Origin: Tepidaquicella sp964564635
Lineage (GTDB): Bacteria; Bacteroidota; Ignavibacteria; Tepidaquicellales; Tepidaquicellaceae
Length of the DNA stretch: 64,000 nucleotides
Assembly (NCBI GenBank): GCA_964564635.1
Contig: CAZMAR010000005.1
Span: 1-64,000, forward strand
Reading direction: 5' to 3'
Shown: positions 26,363 through 34,835 of the stretch, in pieces
How the letters are laid out: each line of letters begins with the position of its first letter
Numbering within the stretch: the first letter of the stretch is position 1
Made by a program: the position numbers and the translations under genes
Notes under the pieces: model-generated
The model's database searches: none
What the model was told of the DNA's origin: nothing
The model's input: the letters and a program-made list of their open reading frames with translations, nothing else

Positions 26363-29242
26363 TCACTTTACCAATACCATTCGTTTTGTATCAGAAAAAC
26401 CATTTGTCGAGCCAGAAATTGAATTAACAAAAATTCTACAAAAATATATTCCACTTGCAACTCCATTAGCATCCCAGGTTATGGAGTATATTCCTGGATC
26501 CAGGCTCTGTTCTGTTTTTGAATTCAAAAGAGTTGTCACTTCTCTACCGAGAATATCATATATTTTAAGGGATACAAAACTTTTTACCGGTAAGTGAAAT
26601 CTAATTGTGGTAGAGCTGTTGAAAGGATTGGGATAATTTTGTTTTAATTCAAAAGAAACCGGAATCTCAGTACCAATCTTTTTAATACCTACATAAGGAC
26701 TTAAGGTTAAACTGATGTTTGGACGGGCGTTTTGAATATTACCATTATTAAAATCATTGCATCCACTACCAGAAATCAAATCTCCGTGTTGCTCCCATAC
26801 CATATTTGGAATATTTGAAGAATATACCTGCGAATTTGAACCATAAGTTGGGTTATTAAAACAAATTTCAAAAAGAATATTACTTGTTCCATTCCATTGA
26901 AATGGTGGGTTGAAATTGAAATATCTCCAACCTGGTCCAGGTACTGAATAGTTGCCATAATAAATATCTGTCCAACCTGTATTTGTAAATCCTGTCAAAG
27001 AAGTGTTTGATGTTTGCTGTATCCTTATTGTTAATCCATTAATTACAACAGGAGAGGCAGAAGCAAAATTAAATCCTATCCTTGTAAAATACGCATTACT
27101 TCCACCGGCAGCTGTTATTTCATTTGCTGTGTAAAGAATATTTGTACGTGCATCAGTATAGAAAGTTATAAATGGATAAGAAGTTATTATATTTCCATTT
27201 CCTATATATATATTAACACTATTAGTTATTTTAAAATTATATAATTGTGTTGAATCTGTATTGTGATTAGAAGAATTATCCCGTGCAAATATCCTGTAAA
27301 ATATGGAATCACCATAATTTACTTCTGATTGTGTCGAGTTAAATGTAGCGGAATATAAAGTACCTGATGTATTGTTTAATTTGAAATGTCTTATACCGTT
27401 GGAAGGAGAATTAATATACCATCTTGCCCAGGCAGAATCCATTCCAATATTATCTGTTATATATGCAGAGATATTTAAGGGCCAATAATTTTTTAATGTG
27501 TCACCAAGCGGAGTATGAACAATTACAGGTTTTGCAGTATCAGGACCAGTAAAAAATTCAAGATATGTTGTTGGTGCTCCTGCAGGGTAGTAAGAAATTT
27601 TATTATCATTATCAACGGCTCTTATATAATATATATAATGTGAAGGTACACCATTTCCCGTTATACTGCCAGTCCAGTTATTTCCACCTGAATTTGTTAA
27701 AGAAATGCTGTCTGTAAAACTATTTACACCATAAATAACTTTTGTAAAAGAAGGATTTATCGCTGCTCCTACCGGTAATATCTGTGCAGTAACAGGATAA
27801 GGACCAGTTGTGCTTTCAGAGTCTTTTATTTTTGAATGAATAATAACAGGTCCTACTGTAATTTTGCAATAATATATTTGTGCATTTCCACTTCTGTTAT
27901 CAGTCCAGAAAGCGTGAACTATTCCATTATGAGATATAACTCCTATATAATCACTGTAATAACCCGGAGCATATCCAGCAAGTGGAATAGGTTTTTGAGC
28001 AAAGGAGCTTATTTTGAAATTAGTCCAATTTGTTCCCCCGTTGTTTGACATAGCAAGATATGTGTGGCAGGAATCCTGAGTTTCTACATCTCTTGTATCG
28101 TAAAAAATGATGCTTAATAAACCTGTTACCTGGTCAACCGTAATCCAGGGAGAAAATTGTTGTTTACCATTATTCAAAGCATCATCATTCACTTTAACAG
28201 GAGCAGACCAGCTTGAGCCACCATTAGAAGAATATGCAAAACATATATCAGCATCACTGCCTGCTGGAGGAAGATTTCTTTGTGACCAGCATAAATAAAT
28301 GTATCCATTCCGAACCCCACCTGTTCTATCAACTGCCATAGAAGGAAAAGAATTTACTCTAATATTTGTATTTAACAGTGTACCTCGTATCCCCCCTATA
28401 TTTATTGGGGTTGTTGCTGATGTCCAGTTTACTCCACCATTTAATGATTTGGTAAATCCAATTTTATCTTCAATGTTATTATTTGATAAATTTGGTGTTG
28501 CCCATACACAGTAGACTTCACCATTAGAACCAATTTGTAGATTAGCCCCCTGTTCAATATGATTGCTTAATGGTGAACCAATTTGTTGTTCTGGAAGAAA
28601 AGAATATCCACTATTTGTCGAATAAGAAACCATAATTGGATATGGGGATACCCATTTTGTGTATGCAATGTAAATTCTACCACTATAAGGACTTGATGAA
28701 TTTAAATCTATTGCAAGGTGATTTTTATCAAATCCGTAGTTTGCAGGTACATTTACTCTACCCAACCAGTTTGTTCCGTTATTTGTGCTTCTATCTGTGA
28801 CGAGAAAATTATCTAAATAATTGAAATGAAAAAAACCATTTAACCCTACTGCCACAGCGGGATTTGATGAGAGATTAAATGAACCAGGCAGTAGATTATT
28901 TCCAAACCAATTTAGTCCTCCATTAAGTGAAATATAATAACCAACCCCCAGATCTGTATTTGCTCCTATAAATAAGATATTAGGATTTAAAAGGAATAAT
29001 GCAGCAGAAATTGTACTCTGATTTACTGATGAAGGAAATATTCTAATATCAGGGTAAATAGATAAAGTTCCAACAGGAGAATTTATATATCTTATATTAG
29101 TCTGAGCCTCAACAACTGGTGATCCTTTTTCTGCTGTCGGGTAAGAAATTATATTATAATTTTTTGAAATTGTTCTTTCCTGTGCATATATGAAACGGAA
29201 TGAAATTGTTAATATGAATAATAAGGTTAAAAATTTTTTCAT
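26363..29242 (-). CDS. Large secreted T9SS cargo protein with sialidase-like domain
   Basis: 959-residue secreted protein. It has a signal peptide cleaved near IYAQE. Next is an N-terminal ~450-residue beta-propeller region with many Asp-box-like turns (SLNGGLNW, STNNGTNW, SLNGGVNW, SSNGGSSW, SNNGGTNW). Two immunoglobulin-like beta domains follow, and a region resembling carbohydrate or calcium-binding beta sandwiches (YSSNIPNMVWEQHGDL). The type A sorting domain starts at ELKQNYPNPFNSSTTIRF and ends FSDTKRMVLVK. It is probably a surface-displayed binding protein or exo-glycosidase; catalytic residues were not assigned. Confidence 0.87.
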   Translation of the reverse strand: MKKFLTLLFILTISFRFIYAQERTISKNYNIISYPTAEKGSPVVEAQTNIRYINSPVGTLSIYPDIRIFPSSVNQSTISAALFLLNPNILFIGANTDLGVGYYISLNGGLNWFGNNLLPGSFNLSSNPAVAVGLNGFFHFNYLDNFLVTDRSTNNGTNWLGRVNVPANYGFDKNHLAIDLNSSSPYSGRIYIAYTKWVSPYPIMVSYSTNSGYSFLPEQQIGSPLSNHIEQGANLQIGSNGEVYCVWATPNLSNNNIEDKIGFTKSLNGGVNWTSATTPINIGGIRGTLLNTNIRVNSFPSMAVDRTGGVRNGYIYLCWSQRNLPPAGSDADICFAYSSNGGSSWSAPVKVNDDALNNGKQQFSPWITVDQVTGLLSIIFYDTRDVETQDSCHTYLAMSNNGGTNWTNFKISSFAQKPIPLAGYAPGYYSDYIGVISHNGIVHAFWTDNRSGNAQIYYCKITVGPVIIHSKIKDSESTTGPYPVTAQILPVGAAINPSFTKVIYGVNSFTDSISLTNSGGNNWTGSITGNGVPSHYIYYIRAVDNDNKISYYPAGAPTTYLEFFTGPDTAKPVIVHTPLGDTLKNYWPLNISAYITDNIGMDSAWARWYINSPSNGIRHFKLNNTSGTLYSATFNSTQSEVNYGDSIFYRIFARDNSSNHNTDSTQLYNFKITNSVNIYIGNGNIITSYPFITFYTDARTNILYTANEITAAGGSNAYFTRIGFNFASASPVVINGLTIRIQQTSNTSLTGFTNTGWTDIYYGNYSVPGPGWRYFNFNPPFQWNGTSNILFEICFNNPTYGSNSQVYSSNIPNMVWEQHGDLISGSGCNDFNNGNIQNARPNISLTLSPYVGIKKIGTEIPVSFELKQNYPNPFNSSTTIRFHLPVKSFVSLKIYDILGREVTTLLNSKTEQSLDPGIYSITWDANGVASGIYFCRIFVNSISGSTNGFSDTKRMVLVK

Positions 29243-29343
29243 AATAATAATATAAAATTTATATTATGTTTCATATTAAACTTATTGTTGATGTTTATAA
29301 TCTATATAAAAATATTCTTTTTATCAATATTAAATAAGTTAAT

Positions 29344-30141
29344 ATGAAAAATAAATCCAGATTAAACTTAACGCTTGTACAATTTGAACCTTACTGGGAG
29401 AGAGCTGAGGATAATAGAAATAAAATTTATAAACTACTAAAAAATAATATTCGGAATACCGATTTAATTATATTACCCGAATTATTTACCACAGGCTTTA
29501 CGATGAATGTTGAAAAATGTTCTGAAACTATGAGAGGAGAAACAATAAAGTGGATGAAAAAAATTTCTTCAGAATTTAATTCTGTTATTTGTGGTAGTAT
29601 TATTATAAAGGAAAAAGGAAGAAATAAGAATTATAACTATTATAATAGATTCCTCTGGATAAATCCTTCTGGTAGAATGTGCCATTATGATAAGAGAAAT
29701 TTATTTAGTCTGGTTGGAGAAGAAAAATATTTTACAAGAGGAGAGAGGAGAATTATTATAAAATATAAAAACTGGAATATATTCCCACTGATATGTTATG
29801 ATTTAAGATTTCCTGTCTGGTCGCGATTTAACTCTGATTATGATATATTAATATATGTTGCTAATTGGCCACAGCGAAGAAGTTATGCCTGGAAGCAATT
29901 ATTAATTGCAAGAGCAATAGAAAATCAATCTTTTGTGGTTGGAGTAAATAGAACCGGACGAGATAACAACGGGATTTACCATTCTGGAGATTCTTGTTTG
30001 ATTGGACCTGATGGTATTGTAATTTTTTCAGTTTCGGATAAAGAAATTGTTAAGACGCTGGATATAGATAAAGAGAAACTTATTGCATTCAGAAGAAAAT
30101 ATCCTTTCCTGAAGGATAGAAAATTCGAACTTACTATTTAA
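29344..30141 (+). CDS. Nitrilase-family amidase (YafV/omega-amidase type)
   Basis: 265-residue carbon-nitrogen hydrolase. The catalytic triad is visible: Glu in LIILPELFTTGF, Lys in YDKRNLFSLVGEEKYF, and Cys in PLICYDLRFPVWSR. These surrounding sequences match the omega-amidase/YafV group, which converts alpha-ketoglutaramate or 2-ketosuccinamate to the keto acid and ammonia, a repair step after glutamine transamination. It is divergent from the large T9SS cargo gene, 101 bases away, and is followed by 308 bases without a gene. Confidence 0.9.
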   Translation: MKNKSRLNLTLVQFEPYWERAEDNRNKIYKLLKNNIRNTDLIILPELFTTGFTMNVEKCSETMRGETIKWMKKISSEFNSVICGSIIIKEKGRNKNYNYYNRFLWINPSGRMCHYDKRNLFSLVGEEKYFTRGERRIIIKYKNWNIFPLICYDLRFPVWSRFNSDYDILIYVANWPQRRSYAWKQLLIARAIENQSFVVGVNRTGRDNNGIYHSGDSCLIGPDGIVIFSVSDKEIVKTLDIDKEKLIAFRRKYPFLKDRKFELTI

Positions 30142-30145
30142 TTTT

Positions 30146-30170
30146 TTATATTTGTGGATAACAAATATAA
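30146..30170. repeat. Inverted repeat enclosing a DnaA-box-like 9-mer
   Basis: Arms TTATATTTG (30146-30154) and CAAATATAA (30162-30170) are perfect complements around TGGATAA. The 9-mer TGTGGATAA (30153-30161) is the exact complement of the DnaA box TTATCCACA. Confidence 0.5.
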
Positions 30171-30189
30171 GTGTATTATTGAGTTAAAT

Positions 30190-30234
30190 AAAGATTTTCT
30201 GAGCTGCAAAATAACCTTTTAATTGAAAATCTTT
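30190..30234. repeat. 10-bp inverted repeat
   Basis: AAAGATTTTC (30190-30199) and GAAAATCTTT (30225-30234) are perfect complements separated by 25 bases. No T-run follows, so it is unlikely to be a terminator. Confidence 0.4.
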
Positions 30235-30265
30235 CAGCAATATATACCATATTATTATAGAATTG

Positions 30266-30274
30266 TGTGAATAA
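30266..30274 (-). promoter_or_regulatory. Second DnaA-box-like site
   Basis: TGTGAATAA reads TTATTCACA on the minus strand, fitting the relaxed DnaA consensus TTATNCACA. It lies 105 bases after the first site in the same orientation. Two boxes alone are weak evidence. Confidence 0.3.
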
Positions 30275-30444
30275 TTTTTAGAGTTCTAAATTAATTTTCG
30301 GCAACTGAGTTTTTTGTAATAAAAATTCTATTCATTTTTCCATACTCTGATGATTTTGTCGTAACATTATTTAATTACCGTGGTAGAAAAATAAAATGGT
30401 TTATTAACTTTTAGTTTAACAAATTAATTTGCATTTTTGAATAA

Positions 30445-30452
30445 TAAATTTG
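30445..30452 (+). promoter_or_regulatory. Putative TAnnTTTG promoter element for mgtE
   Basis: TAAATTTG fits the Bacteroidota -7 consensus and ends 3 bases before the preferred ATG at 30456, so the message would be leaderless or nearly so. No -33 TTG was seen at the right distance. The spacing resembles the element before the HIT gene. Confidence 0.3.
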
Positions 30453-30455
30453 CTT

Positions 30456-31835
30456 ATGATTGGGAAATTATTACAACCGGAAATAAAGGAACTAATAGAA
30501 AAAAGAGATTGGAATATTTTAAAAGAAGTAATTTTAGATTTTCACCCCTCTGAGATTGCTGATATTATTGAAAATATTGATGAAAAAGACAGAGCAATTT
30601 TATTTAGATTTTTACCTAAAGATCTTGCAGCTGATGCATTCGAATATTTAAAATATGATGTTCAGAAATCTTTATTAAAATCTTTTACTGACAGAGAAAT
30701 ATCTCAGATACTGAATGAGATGTCTCCTGATGACCGAACCGAATTACTTGAAGATTTACCAGGTCCATTTGTAAAAAAATTAATCAGGCTACTAACTCCA
30801 GAAGAAAGAAGTGTTGCTATCAGTCTTTTAGGCTACCCAGAGCATTCTGTCGGTAGATTAATGACTCCTGATTTTATTGCTGTTAAAACTGACTGGACTA
30901 TAGCGCAAGTTTTAGAACATATAAGAAAAATTGGGCAAGAAATAGAAAATATTGAAACCATATTTGTTACCGATAATCAAGGAAAACTCGTAGATGAATT
31001 ATCCATAAAAGAAATATTACTCTCTGAACCAGATACAAAAGTGTCCGATATATTAAAACAAACAGTAATAAGTTTACAGGTAACCGATGACCAGGAAAAA
31101 GCAGTGCAAATGTTTCGAGAATATGACCTATATGTAATTCCTGTTGTCAATAAGGATAATTATTTACTTGGAATTGTAACCGCTGATGATGTGTTGGATG
31201 TTATTGAAGAAGAAGCCACTGAAGATGTTCAGAAATTAGGTGGTATGGAATCTTTGGATATGCCTTATATTTCAACTCCACTTCCTAAAATGGTTCAAAA
31301 AAGAGCTGGGTGGCTTGTAATATTGTTTGTTGGGGAAATGTTAACTGCTACAGCAATGGGATTCTTTGAACATGAAATTGCAAAGGCAGTTGTATTAGCA
31401 TTATTTATTCCTCTTATTATTTCAAGTGGTGGAAACAGTGGTTCACAGGCTGCAACTCTTGTTGTAAGAGCGCTTGCATTGGGGGAAATTACCGTTAAAG
31501 ACTGGTTTAGAGTTATTAAGAGAGAAATTCTTTCAGGACTTTCTCTTGGTCTGATTCTTTCCTGTATTGGATTTTTAAGAATAACAATTTGGCAATTAGC
31601 TGGAAATTTATATGGAGAACATTGGCTTTCTGTTGCCGTAACAGTTGCTTTTTCTTTAATAGGGGTTGTTATGTGGGGAACTTTAATGGGGTCGCTGCTT
31701 CCTATTATTTTAAAATCTTTTAAATTAGATCCAGCTACATGTTCTGCTCCTTTTGTAGCAACACTTGTTGATGTTACTGGTATTATTATCTATTTTACTA
31801 TTGCAAGTTTAATTTTGTCCGGGTCTTTGTTGTAG
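30456..31835 (+). CDS. mgtE: Magnesium transporter MgtE
   Basis: Mg2+ channel/transporter, about 459 residues. It has an N-terminal helical superhelix (LHPSEIADIIENIDEKD-like; here DFHPSEIADIIENI), two CBS domains (MTPDFIAVKTDWT, and LLGIVTADDVLDVIEEEATEDVQKLGG), a plug helix, and five C-terminal membrane helices with IPLIISSGGNSGSQAATLVVRAL as the pore signature. The CBS and N domains close the pore when cytosolic Mg2+ is high. The frame also opens at a TTG (30450), two codons earlier; ATG at 30456 is preferred. Its stop is 10 bases from the stop of the convergent T9SS gene. Confidence 0.96.
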   Translation: MIGKLLQPEIKELIEKRDWNILKEVILDFHPSEIADIIENIDEKDRAILFRFLPKDLAADAFEYLKYDVQKSLLKSFTDREISQILNEMSPDDRTELLEDLPGPFVKKLIRLLTPEERSVAISLLGYPEHSVGRLMTPDFIAVKTDWTIAQVLEHIRKIGQEIENIETIFVTDNQGKLVDELSIKEILLSEPDTKVSDILKQTVISLQVTDDQEKAVQMFREYDLYVIPVVNKDNYLLGIVTADDVLDVIEEEATEDVQKLGGMESLDMPYISTPLPKMVQKRAGWLVILFVGEMLTATAMGFFEHEIAKAVVLALFIPLIISSGGNSGSQAATLVVRALALGEITVKDWFRVIKREILSGLSLGLILSCIGFLRITIWQLAGNLYGEHWLSVAVTVAFSLIGVVMWGTLMGSLLPIILKSFKLDPATCSAPFVATLVDVTGIIIYFTIASLILSGSLL

Positions 31836-31845
31836 ATTCTCTTTT

Positions 31846-33864
31846 CTATTTTATCATTATCATATTTATTGTTTCGACTGCTTCTGAAGTAATTAACCTG
31901 CAGAAATATATTCCACTTGCATAATTTTCTGCGTTCCACTCTACAGAATATGTGCCTGCTTGAAATTCAGCACTTAGCAAGGATTCCAGCTCTCTACCGA
32001 GCATATCGAAAATCTTTATTGTAACATTTTGCTTCTTTGTTATTGAAAATTTTATTATGGTTGTAGAATTAAATGGGTTAGGAAAATTTTGGAATAATTT
32101 AAATTCTGTCGGAGTTATATTTGATATAACCTTTAATGTTGGGTTAAAATCTGTTAGCGGTCTTCTCCATATAGAAGTACCGCTTGAAGCTACAAGAATG
32201 TAGTTATTTGGTGAATTGATATATATTCCAAACACATAAGGTACAGGGTTAAACCCCTCATTTTTTGGAGTCCAGGTTTGTCCGAAATCAGTTGAAAAAT
32301 ATAATCCTTCATAGTTCCCAAGACCTGCCCAAACGAAATTTGAAATTGCATAAAGAGATAAAACTGTCTTGTTGTTCAATGATGATTGTGTCCAGTTCAA
32401 ACCTGAATTTGTTGAAAGATATACTCCAGAGTCTGAAGTGCCAGCATATACATAATTCCCGATTGCTGCAAGGGAATATATCGTCTTATTATTTAAAGAA
32501 GTCTGTGTCCATGTTGTCCCATTGTTACTTGAATATACCACTCCATAGTTTTCAGTACCCGCAAATAAATAATTACCGGATGAAAAAAGTGAATATATAG
32601 TATAATTATTCAAAGAAGTTTGATTCCAGTTTAATCCATTATCAGTTGAAAAATAAATTCCATAATACCAGGAACCAGCATATAAAACCCCATTGTGATA
32701 ACAAATTGATACTATAGTTCTATTTGATAGTGATGTTGGATACCAGTTTGCCCCATTATTTGTGGTAAAGAAAATTCCTGAACTATATGTACCTGCGAGA
32801 GTAAAATTTGGAGCAGAATATAGAGAATATACAGTTCTATTTGTTAAGTTTGTTTGAGACCAATTGTACCCGCCATCAGAAGAATAAAATACCCCACCAT
32901 TATATCCTGTTCCAGCAAATACATTATTTCCCACCCCGGAAATACTTCTAAAATCAGTATTACAAAGATTGGAAATACTCCAGTTTACACCGCTGTTTGT
33001 AGAAATAATGACTCCATTATCTGTAACGGCATAATATTTACTTGTCCCTAATGAAAAAGCCCTTATCCATCCTGTATAAAAATCTGTTTGAATCCAATTA
33101 TTACCATTGTTAGTAGATCGGTAAATTCCTTGACTCCAGGTTCCGGCAAATATATTATTCCCACTTGTAGCAATTGCAAAAACATTTTGACTGCTGAATT
33201 GACTAATAGAAGTCCAGGATTGTCCATTATCGTCAGAACGATAAAACCCTGAATAAGTTCCTGCAAATATTGTATTTCCATTGGCACCCAGAGAAATAAC
33301 AGAAGCATTATTCAAAGTTGTTTGAGCCCAGTTTAGTCCACCGTTTGTGGAACGATATACCCCTGAATCTGTTGTGCCTGCAAATATTGTCTGACCGTTA
33401 ACTGCAAGAGCCCAAACACTTTTATTATTGAGAGATGTTTGACTCCAGTTTTGTCCATTATTTGTGCTTTGATATACTCCATAAGAATCAGTACCTGCAT
33501 ATATAATATTATTGCCCATTACTATTACTCTTACATATCTACCAGGTAGTGTTTGAGTCCAGTTTATACCATTGTTTGTAGATAAATAAATTCCACTTCC
33601 ATATGTACCAGCAAGAACGATGCTACTGTTTGCAGCAAGAGAATATACATAATAAGAATTCAAGCTGGTTTGTTCCCAATGTAAACCGTTATTAGTAGAA
33701 CGATATACTCCATTTGAAAAAGTCCCTACATATACATAAGGGTCATTGGAAGTTATACTTCTCAAATTACTTGCATAATAAATTCCATTCCCTTGAATCC
33801 ATTGAGAAAGTAAAATATTAGTTGAAATTAAAAAAATGATAATAATTAAATATGATTTTTTCAT
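31846..33864 (-). CDS. Secreted T9SS cargo with ~14 propeller repeats
   Basis: 672-residue secreted protein with a signal peptide (cleavage near LLSQW) and about thirteen clear tandem repeats of 40-43 residues plus a partial one. The repeat core is YAGTxxxGVYxSTNNGxNW followed by QTSLNN and a strand of the SLAxxGN type. Several turns match Asp-boxes (STDNGLNW, SDDNGQSW). Fourteen blades would fit two seven-bladed propellers; that is inference. The C-terminal sorting domain starts at LFQNFPNPFNSTTIIKF and ends VETINMIMIK. It is probably surface-exposed and binding, not catalytic. The near-identical repeats suggest recent expansion. Confidence 0.88.
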   Translation of the reverse strand: MKKSYLIIIIFLISTNILLSQWIQGNGIYYASNLRSITSNDPYVYVGTFSNGVYRSTNNGLHWEQTSLNSYYVYSLAANSSIVLAGTYGSGIYLSTNNGINWTQTLPGRYVRVIVMGNNIIYAGTDSYGVYQSTNNGQNWSQTSLNNKSVWALAVNGQTIFAGTTDSGVYRSTNGGLNWAQTTLNNASVISLGANGNTIFAGTYSGFYRSDDNGQSWTSISQFSSQNVFAIATSGNNIFAGTWSQGIYRSTNNGNNWIQTDFYTGWIRAFSLGTSKYYAVTDNGVIISTNSGVNWSISNLCNTDFRSISGVGNNVFAGTGYNGGVFYSSDGGYNWSQTNLTNRTVYSLYSAPNFTLAGTYSSGIFFTTNNGANWYPTSLSNRTIVSICYHNGVLYAGSWYYGIYFSTDNGLNWNQTSLNNYTIYSLFSSGNYLFAGTENYGVVYSSNNGTTWTQTSLNNKTIYSLAAIGNYVYAGTSDSGVYLSTNSGLNWTQSSLNNKTVLSLYAISNFVWAGLGNYEGLYFSTDFGQTWTPKNEGFNPVPYVFGIYINSPNNYILVASSGTSIWRRPLTDFNPTLKVISNITPTEFKLFQNFPNPFNSTTIIKFSITKKQNVTIKIFDMLGRELESLLSAEFQAGTYSVEWNAENYASGIYFCRLITSEAVETINMIMIK

Positions 33865-34209
33865 GGCTTAAAATTTTTTAATAAAATTATATTTTTATAC
33901 ATATCCAATCAAGTGGAATAAATAATTTTTAAAATTTAGAATATAACATATAAATAAATCATTATTTATATTTCATTGTAATAAACATTTTAATTTAATT
34001 ATTAGTTCAACATAATAAAAATAAAGAGTTAATAAATTTAGAGAAAAATTCGTTGAAGCATTGGAAATTACGGAACCTAAAAAATAATTATGTAAATTAA
34101 TTGTTTTTATTATATTTACTTGAAGTTACATTACTTTCTTTTAATAATTATTAAATGAAATAAATTCTGAGGTGGAAATAACTTCAAGGATTTTTTTATT
34201 TCTTTAATA
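33865..34209. other. Intergenic stretch, no gene seen
   Basis: 345 very AT-rich bases between the tRNA terminator and the start of the divergently placed T9SS gene on the same minus strand. I see no open frame of note, no RNA fold and no clear TAnnTTTG element; it presumably holds the T9SS gene's promoter. Confidence 0.5.
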
Positions 34210-34251
34210 AAAAAATCCCTGGTAAAGATGAATTTTTCCCAGGGATTTTTT
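34210..34251 (-). terminator. Terminator of the tRNA-Leu gene
   Basis: Arms AAAAAATCCCTGG (34210-34222) and CCAGGGATTTTTT (34239-34251) pair over 13 bp around a 16-base loop. On the minus strand the stem starts 3 bases after the tRNA discriminator base and ends in a T-run, as expected for a factor-independent terminator of a single tRNA transcript. Confidence 0.85.
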
Positions 34252-34253
34252 CG

Positions 34254-34339
34254 TGCCCGAGATCGGAATCGAACCGATACTGACCTTACGGCCAACAGGA
34301 TTTTAAGTCCTGCGCGTCTACCAGTTCCGCCACCCGGGC
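34254..34339 (-). tRNA. tRNA-Leu (anticodon UAA)
   Basis: 86-base class II tRNA read on the minus strand. The acceptor stem GCCCGGG pairs with CTCGGGC, followed by the discriminator A. The anticodon loop is CTTAAAA with anticodon TAA, flanked by AGGACT...ATCCT. A long variable arm (TTGGCCGTAAGGTCA region) and the GGTTCGATTCC T-arm are present. The base triplet after the discriminator is CGA, so CCA must be added after transcription. A terminator hairpin follows directly. Confidence 0.95.
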
Positions 34340-34340
34340 A

Positions 34341-34835
34341 GACTGATTTTAAAAATAAGTAATACAATTTTTTTTATCAACATAATATAGATGTGATAAA
34401 TATTTTATTGATTTTGTTGTATTCTCAAAATTTAAAAATTCAAATAAAATGAATTATCTCGATAAGTTACTAATGTAATAAAAATATAATATTCATTAGA
34501 TATATTAAGATTTATCTAACAGTATGATTATGCTATTTCATATATTAAGAATTTATTTATAATAGAATTATCTTTAAACGGGCTTATTAAATTTTATGAA
34601 AATAAGTTTTATTATTGAAATGAAAATTATTAGATATTATGATTTTGAAATTAAAAAATAAAATGATTATATTATTATTAATAATAAAAAAGTTTTTGGC
34701 TCTGAATTTTTTTGATAATGAAATTGTTTTTTGGAGGTTAAATTATTTATCTATTTATATATTGATTTTTAATAAAAATAAAAGCAATTTAAGTTATTTA
34801 TAAGCAATTTTATTTAAATTTAAATATAGTTTTTT
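34341..34835. other. Very AT-rich intergenic stretch
   Basis: 495 bases between the divergent tRNA-Leu gene and the first gene of the four-gene envelope cluster. It is more AT-rich than the surrounding genes. I found no gene, RNA fold, TAnnTTTG element on the plus strand, or DnaA-box cluster. It presumably carries the promoters of both flanking units. Confidence 0.5.

Larger units (their letters stand above)
30142..30449. other. Intergenic stretch with DnaA-box-like sites and inverted repeats
   Basis: 308 AT-rich bases with no supported gene. It contains a perfect DnaA-box consensus (30153-30161) inside a small inverted repeat, a second near-consensus box (30266-30274) in the same orientation, and a separate 10-bp inverted repeat (30190-30234). 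At the right end is a TAnnTTTG element before mgtE. Confidence 0.5.

Noticed and set aside
30142..30449. Full replication origin
   Set aside because: Only two DnaA boxes, no dnaA, dnaN or gidA nearby; recorded only as box-like sites.
30300..30455. Mg2+ riboswitch before mgtE
   Set aside because: No M-box-like stem pattern could be drawn, and a promoter-like element lies right at the start codon.
31846..33864. Regular repeats suggesting a CRISPR array
   Set aside because: They are in-frame protein repeats of about 125 bases within one long coding region, with no short identical repeats and unique spacers.
34131..34367. 78-codon minus-strand open frame across the tRNA gene
   Set aside because: It reads through tRNA-Leu and its terminator; the protein is a by-product of the RNA sequence.
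34596..34661. 21-codon frame in the AT-rich gap before the envelope cluster
   Set aside because: No ribosome binding site and low-complexity product.
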